Shown: positions 60,401-64,000 of the stretch, piece by piece
How the letters are laid out: the number at the start of each line of letters is the position of its first letter
Numbering within the stretch: position 1 is the first letter of the stretch
Source of the DNA: Podaxis mareebaensis
Lineage: Eukaryota > Basidiomycota > Agaricomycetes > Agaricales > Agaricaceae
Length of the DNA stretch: 64,000 nucleotides
Reading direction: 5' to 3'
Assembly: GCA_018524725.1 (NCBI GenBank)
Contig: JAEUWP010000479.1
Span: 1 to 64,000 of the forward strand
Notes under the pieces: model-generated
What the model saw: the letters and a program-made list of their open reading frames with translations, nothing else
Database searches by the model: none
What the model was told of the DNA's origin: nothing
Program-made: the position numbers and the translations under genes

Positions 60401-61591
60401 GCGCAGTATCAGAGTTATTTTGGTGGTGCAGGACAGTCGGCGTCCCCGCAGCTGCAACAACAGTTGAGAGAGTTGCAGGAGAGGCAGGAGAGGTTGCAGC
60501 AGCAGATGCAGCAGATGGAGTTGAGTGGTGTTGTCGCTGGAGATGTGTTACCGCCGAATTTGCCTGGGATGAATTTGCGTGGTGTTAGTAATGTTGGTGG
60601 TCTGGGTGGATTGGAAGGGATGAGTGGACGAGTGGTGGGACCGGGACCGAGTCCGGAGACGCCTACGCCTACGACCTATACTCGTTCTCATCCTCGTGGG
60701 GACGGAACTGGGGTTGGTGAGGGTGAGAATGGGAATGGGAATGGGGTGGTGGGGAGACGCGCGAAGCAGTATTCGCCCCGGCATGGTCATTCGTTGTCGA
60801 ATGGGACGGTTGTGGCGCTTACCCCTCCGCCGTCGTCATCAGCGAGTACGGCGCAGTTTGGTGTACCGATGGTGGAAGGTGGGAATGAACAGTCCAGGTC
60901 TACATCGGGGTCTAGATCTAGATCGAGGTCGAGGTCAAGGTCAAGGTCACCAGCGATGACACAGCCGGCGGTGTTGTATACCGCGAGTGGGGGTGGGACG
61001 GTAGTGCAGAGAGGTGCGGGTCCTGGAACGCCTGTAACGTTGTCTGTCCCGGTACGGCATTCACAGACGCCTGGTGAGAGTGATACGGATACGACGCCTG
61101 TGCAGGTGGTGCCACCAACTGGGTCTGTGGATCTGGGGTCGTCTACTTCTACGGGTGATTCGGAGGTGTCGACGCCTGCTGCTGATTCAAGTTGTGCGGC
61201 TTCGACTGCTTCTACTGCGTCAAGTTCATCGACGGCTTCGGCTTCGACTACTTTGACGAGTAGTTCTAAGGCGCCGACTACGGCTTCTTCGGTATCGGTA
61301 TCAGTGTCGAGATCGCCTTCGTTGAAGAGCTCGTCTCCGCCTGCTATGGTTTCGGGTAAGGAGGGCAAGGAGAGAGGGTTACCTGCTGCGTTTGCGTCGT
61401 TGAGGATTACGAGGGAGGAAGAGGAGAGGTTTCATGCGACTGCCGGTGGGGTTGTGAAGGTGGATGTTGGTGAAGCGGAGGTGCAGAGCTTACCATTGTC
61501 GGATGCTACGGACGGCAATGGGAAAGCGAATGGGGTGGAAGCTGTAGCTGAAGCAGAGAGGAGCGGGGTGGTTGGGGATGCTTCGAGTTAG
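57443..61591 (+). CDS. Cid1/TRF-type nucleotidyltransferase with long disordered tail
   Basis: This is a non-canonical poly(A)/poly(U) polymerase-like enzyme that adds nucleotides to RNA 3' ends. Eleven exons: 57443-57698, 57768-57854, 57908-58105, 58175-58196, 58248-58386, 58441-58472, 58522-58590, 58653-58765, 58824-58870, 58925-58984 and 59036-61591, about 1192 residues. Catalytic parts are AFGSTANGFSLRNS, then the DMD aspartate pair across intron 1, and a third Asp in IACDIGFEN. A PAP-associated region follows (LLIDFFRYFSRDYSYNTG, IEDPFETDYNVARCV). The last 800 residues are low complexity: His/Pro/Ser-rich, a Gln-rich helix (LQQQLRELQERQERLQQQM) and an (RS)n run at about 60,908-60,950. 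The exon 8/9 join uses a weak donor and is the least certain. S. pombe Cid1 is much shorter. Confidence 0.88.
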
Positions 61592-62580
61592 GCCAGGCTC
61601 GGGGGTGGATGTGATTGGATATCGATGCTGGTTCTGATGGATGCGTGGATATTGGTGCCGTTTCCGATTGTGATTGTTGTGGAATTTGTTGTTGGGATCT
61701 TGGTTGAGTTTTTGGGGTGGCGATTGGATTCGGGGGCGGGTTGGGTGTATCTTTGCCTTCGTTATCGCCGTGGGGCGTTGTGACGAAGGTTTAGAGAATG
61801 CAACCTGACTAGGGCGAGCACTCGCTTTGGATTGCCTCCACGCCCTGTTACTCATTCATTCTCCTTTAGATGGTGGCGCGTACGTGACAATGGTGCCCTT
61901 CCCTCCCCCCTCCCGTTCCTTGAACCCAACTACAAGAAACCAAGACACATTCACTCTCGTTTTACTCGGCTGAAATCTTTTGATATCTTTGTCATCTGTC
62001 CGTGCATTGCTGTTCGTATCGCCCCACCCTCGCCCCCCTTGCCTTGCTTCCCTGCAGTTTGGGATATATCGTGTTGTGTGGCTGTGAGCGTTGTTGGTTG
62101 TCAGTGCCTTGTCTCTTTTGTGGTACGCTCATTGAGACTCGGACCGTGTGTTGTTACATATGCTTTTTTTTTTTACCTACTGCTTTGGATGAATTCAATC
62201 CGTTATGCTGGTGGTTTTAATTTGTGTGCTTTGGGGACCTGTTGCACGGGTTTTCATTGTGATTGTTATCCTTCATTTTGTGCTTCGCTTACGACTTTCG
62301 ATTGTTACGTTTTGGATTGAGGGGTTATTTACACTTGCGCATATGCATTTTACGTACATACATAGACTCGTTTAATGTTTTCGCCGTGGTAGTTATTTTT
62401 ACTAGCGTTGGATTGCAAGTCTGGTTGGTTTGTGTACATATGTATTTCTGCAGCTGATGATGGGGGTGGAACAAGGGACCTGTGCTTATCAAAGAATTTG
62501 ATTGGTTGATCTAAGGGCTGTGTGGTATCGATTGACCAATGGGCGCTGGGCTGCGGAAGTGGCATATGATACGTGATGGT
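61592..62580. other. convergent 3' flanks, no gene supported
   Basis: The Cid1-like gene and LSM7 converge here. The DNA is T-rich on the plus strand, with a T10 run near 62,165. I see no coding frame beyond chance. Confidence 0.5.
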
Positions 62581-63108
62581 TTACTCCTGGGTCATGAAAG
62601 GGTTAGCGATCTCTTCTGAGCCGTCGACGGGGCTAACGATGGTGACGAGTGGGCCTCGGAGGACGACAAGGCCGAGTGAGCGGGTGTGGGGTTCAGGTTC
62701 TGTAGGTGTTTAAGACTGGGTTTGTAAGGCAGAGGCAAAAAGGGGGTGGCTTGCCTTGGAGGTGTTCTTCGACATCATCTAGGACGAGGTTGAGGAGCTG
62801 GTCGTAGCCTTTGAGTGTACCGACGACTTTGGGAGGTGGTTAGAATGTGTAGAGAGGGGAGATTGAACACGTACCTTCGCGTCCGCCCATGAATTTCACG
62901 CGGATTTGTTCATTGACGTATTTTGAGAGATCGAGGATTGCTTCGCGCTTGGGTTTGTCTTGGGCTGCAGGGGTTGTGGATGAGGGTGCGGAGGGGCGTG
63001 GTCTTGTGAGGGGTACGCCACGGATGATGCCCCGGACGGAGGATTTTCCCTGGAGAGAGGTTAGATTGAGTGGGGAGGGAGGGGGAGGAGACACACGCGA
63101 TCAGCCAT
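62581..63108 (-). CDS. LSM7: LSM7, Sm-like protein (125 aa)
   Basis: Lsm7 is a subunit of the cytoplasmic Lsm1-7 ring (mRNA decapping and decay) and the nuclear Lsm2-8 ring (U6 snRNA). Exons 63097-63108, 62875-63049, 62755-62826 and 62581-62699 give 125 residues. The Sm1 motif reads ILDLSKYVNEQIRVKFMGGREVVGTLKGYD split across an intron, followed by the typical LLNLVLDDVEEHL. The Sm2 motif reads LGLVVLRGPLVTIVSP. An extra basic N-terminal stretch of about 30 residues precedes the fold. Intron 3 (62700-62754) starts with GC instead of GT. The gene is divergent from KAP95. Confidence 0.95.
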
Positions 63109-63183
63109 GATGGACGGAAATGAAGATGTGTGAAAAATTGATATAACAATACATCTTTCTTCCTCTTTCAACCACACCCACCC
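63109..63183. promoter_or_regulatory. 75-bp divergent promoter of LSM7 and KAP95
   Basis: Only 75 bp separate the two start codons. The stretch contains an AT-rich core (AAAAATTGATATAACAATAC) and a C/T-rich tract on the KAP95 side. Confidence 0.7.
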
Positions 63184-64000
63184 ATGAACGCAACTGACCT
63201 CCTTGCAAACACCCTCTCTGCTGGTATGCGCTTTACTCTTGCCGTGCTCTCTGCGCCTGCTTATTGTCGTAGATGCAAATACGCGTCAGGATGCCACCCA
63301 GAAGCTCGAGGCTGCGTCGAGGGAGAGCTATGTGTGTTTTCTTTTTTTCTTCGTCTTTTGGGGGGTTGTTCATGGGTCTGGGTTAGCCCGAATACATGCT
63401 CATGCTCTCTTCTGTCCTTGTTAACGAGAGTTCCCCTCTACATGTGAGAAATGCTGCAGGTCTCGCGCTCAAGAATGCCCTCTCCGCTCGCGTACGTCCC
63501 TTCATCATCACCCCTCCCCCCCACTCATCGCACATCTCCAACTACACAGGAAGCTGCAAGGCAAACAGAGTATTCGAATAGATGGCTCCAGCTCAATGCC
63601 GATACAAAGAATAAGATCAAGCAGGAGGCTCTCATGACCCTCGGGTCGCCTTCACAAAAAGCTGGCAACTTTGCCTCTCAAGTCGTCGCTGCCATCGCCG
63701 CCGTCGAACTCCCACATAACCAATGGGCCGATCTGATTGAACTCCTCCTCAGCTTTGTTAATAATCAGACAAACACCAATCTCAGAATCGCGACTCTTCA
63801 GACTATCGGCTTTATCTGTGAAGTGATCGTATGTCTTGATGTTTCCTCACTTGTTGATTTTTTTTTTCTTATGTGGTTCTTGCTTTTTCTTGTGCTTGAT
63901 AGAAACCTGAGATTCTGAGTTTGCGCTCGAATGAGATTTTGACGGCGGTGATTCATGGTGCGAGGAAGGAGGAACCGTCGCAGGAGGTACAGCTTGCTGC
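63184..64000 (+). CDS. KAP95: importin subunit beta-1 (KAP95), 5' part
   Basis: This nuclear import receptor carries importin-alpha/NLS cargo through the pore. Visible exons are 63184-63223, 63273-63331, 63387-63491, 63550-63828 and 63903 to the window edge. The protein starts MNATDLLANTLSADANTRQ, then LHVRNAAGLALKNAL, WLQLNADTKNKIKQ, ALMTLGSPSQKAGNFASQVVAAIAAVELP, and FICEVIKPEILSLRSNEILTAVIHG. These are the HEAT repeats of the N-terminal (Ran-binding) half. The first four exons join in frame with 49-74-bp introns. The rest of the gene lies beyond the window. Confidence 0.93.

Noticed and set aside
60787..61368. Minus-strand Asp/Thr/Glu-rich frame
   Set aside because: It is an antisense shadow of the low-complexity tail of the Cid1-like gene.

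Overview
The window comes from a filamentous basidiomycete, probably an agaric-type (Agaricomycotina) fungus. The genes carry many short introns of about 50-65 bp with GT-AG borders and CTRA-type branch points. The transposons are Ty3/gypsy, Ty1/copia and RNase H-bearing LINE families. Single-copy fungal genes (PAN3, LSM7, importin beta, cytosolic malate dehydrogenase, GAPDH) are intact once spliced. The exons below were worked out by hand from reading frame, splice sites and family knowledge; no database was searched.

Layout. Positions 1-18,460 are a nest of retrotransposons. A CpG-rich Ty3/gypsy element (1-4824, minus strand, cut by the left edge) sits inside the coding region of a Ty1/copia element (minus strand). 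The copia gag is also split by a 6.9-kb LINE (7600-14481, plus strand) with a 25-A tail and a perfect 15-bp target-site duplication. Removing the LINE and one duplication rejoins copia gag in frame. Further right are a 630-bp tandem repeat, a 23-bp palindrome and a gag-only LTR-element remnant. Every internal stop seen in these decayed frames is TGA (27 cases), none TAA or TAG, which points to C-to-T change at methylated CpG (CGA to TGA).

Positions 18,460-41,200 are gene-poor but not CpG-depleted. They hold a hypothetical gene (19,113-20,063), a ten-exon cytosolic malate dehydrogenase (20,336-21,868) and a small unknown single-exon gene (29,379-30,104). Two stretches of 7.5 and 11 kb have no gene I can support.

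Positions 41,200-64,000 are a normal gene-dense segment: a 21-exon APC-family amino-acid permease, a Cut12-like coiled-coil spindle-pole protein with a one-base frameshift, two tandem GAPDH genes with the same exon plan, PAN3, a Cid1-type nucleotidyltransferase, LSM7 and the start of importin beta-1 (KAP95). PAN3/Cid1-like and LSM7/KAP95 are two divergent pairs with only 133 and 75 bp between start codons. PAN3 (deadenylation), a Cid1-type enzyme (3'-end nucleotide addition) and LSM7 (Lsm1-7 and Lsm2-8 rings) all act on RNA 3' ends and lie within 9 kb.

The most interesting signals are the TGA-only decay of the nested transposons, the very small internal coding exons (5 nt in both GAPDH genes, 6 nt in the permease, 8 and 16 nt in malate dehydrogenase), and the two compact divergent promoters. 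I found no convincing wholly new system; these are the best leads.
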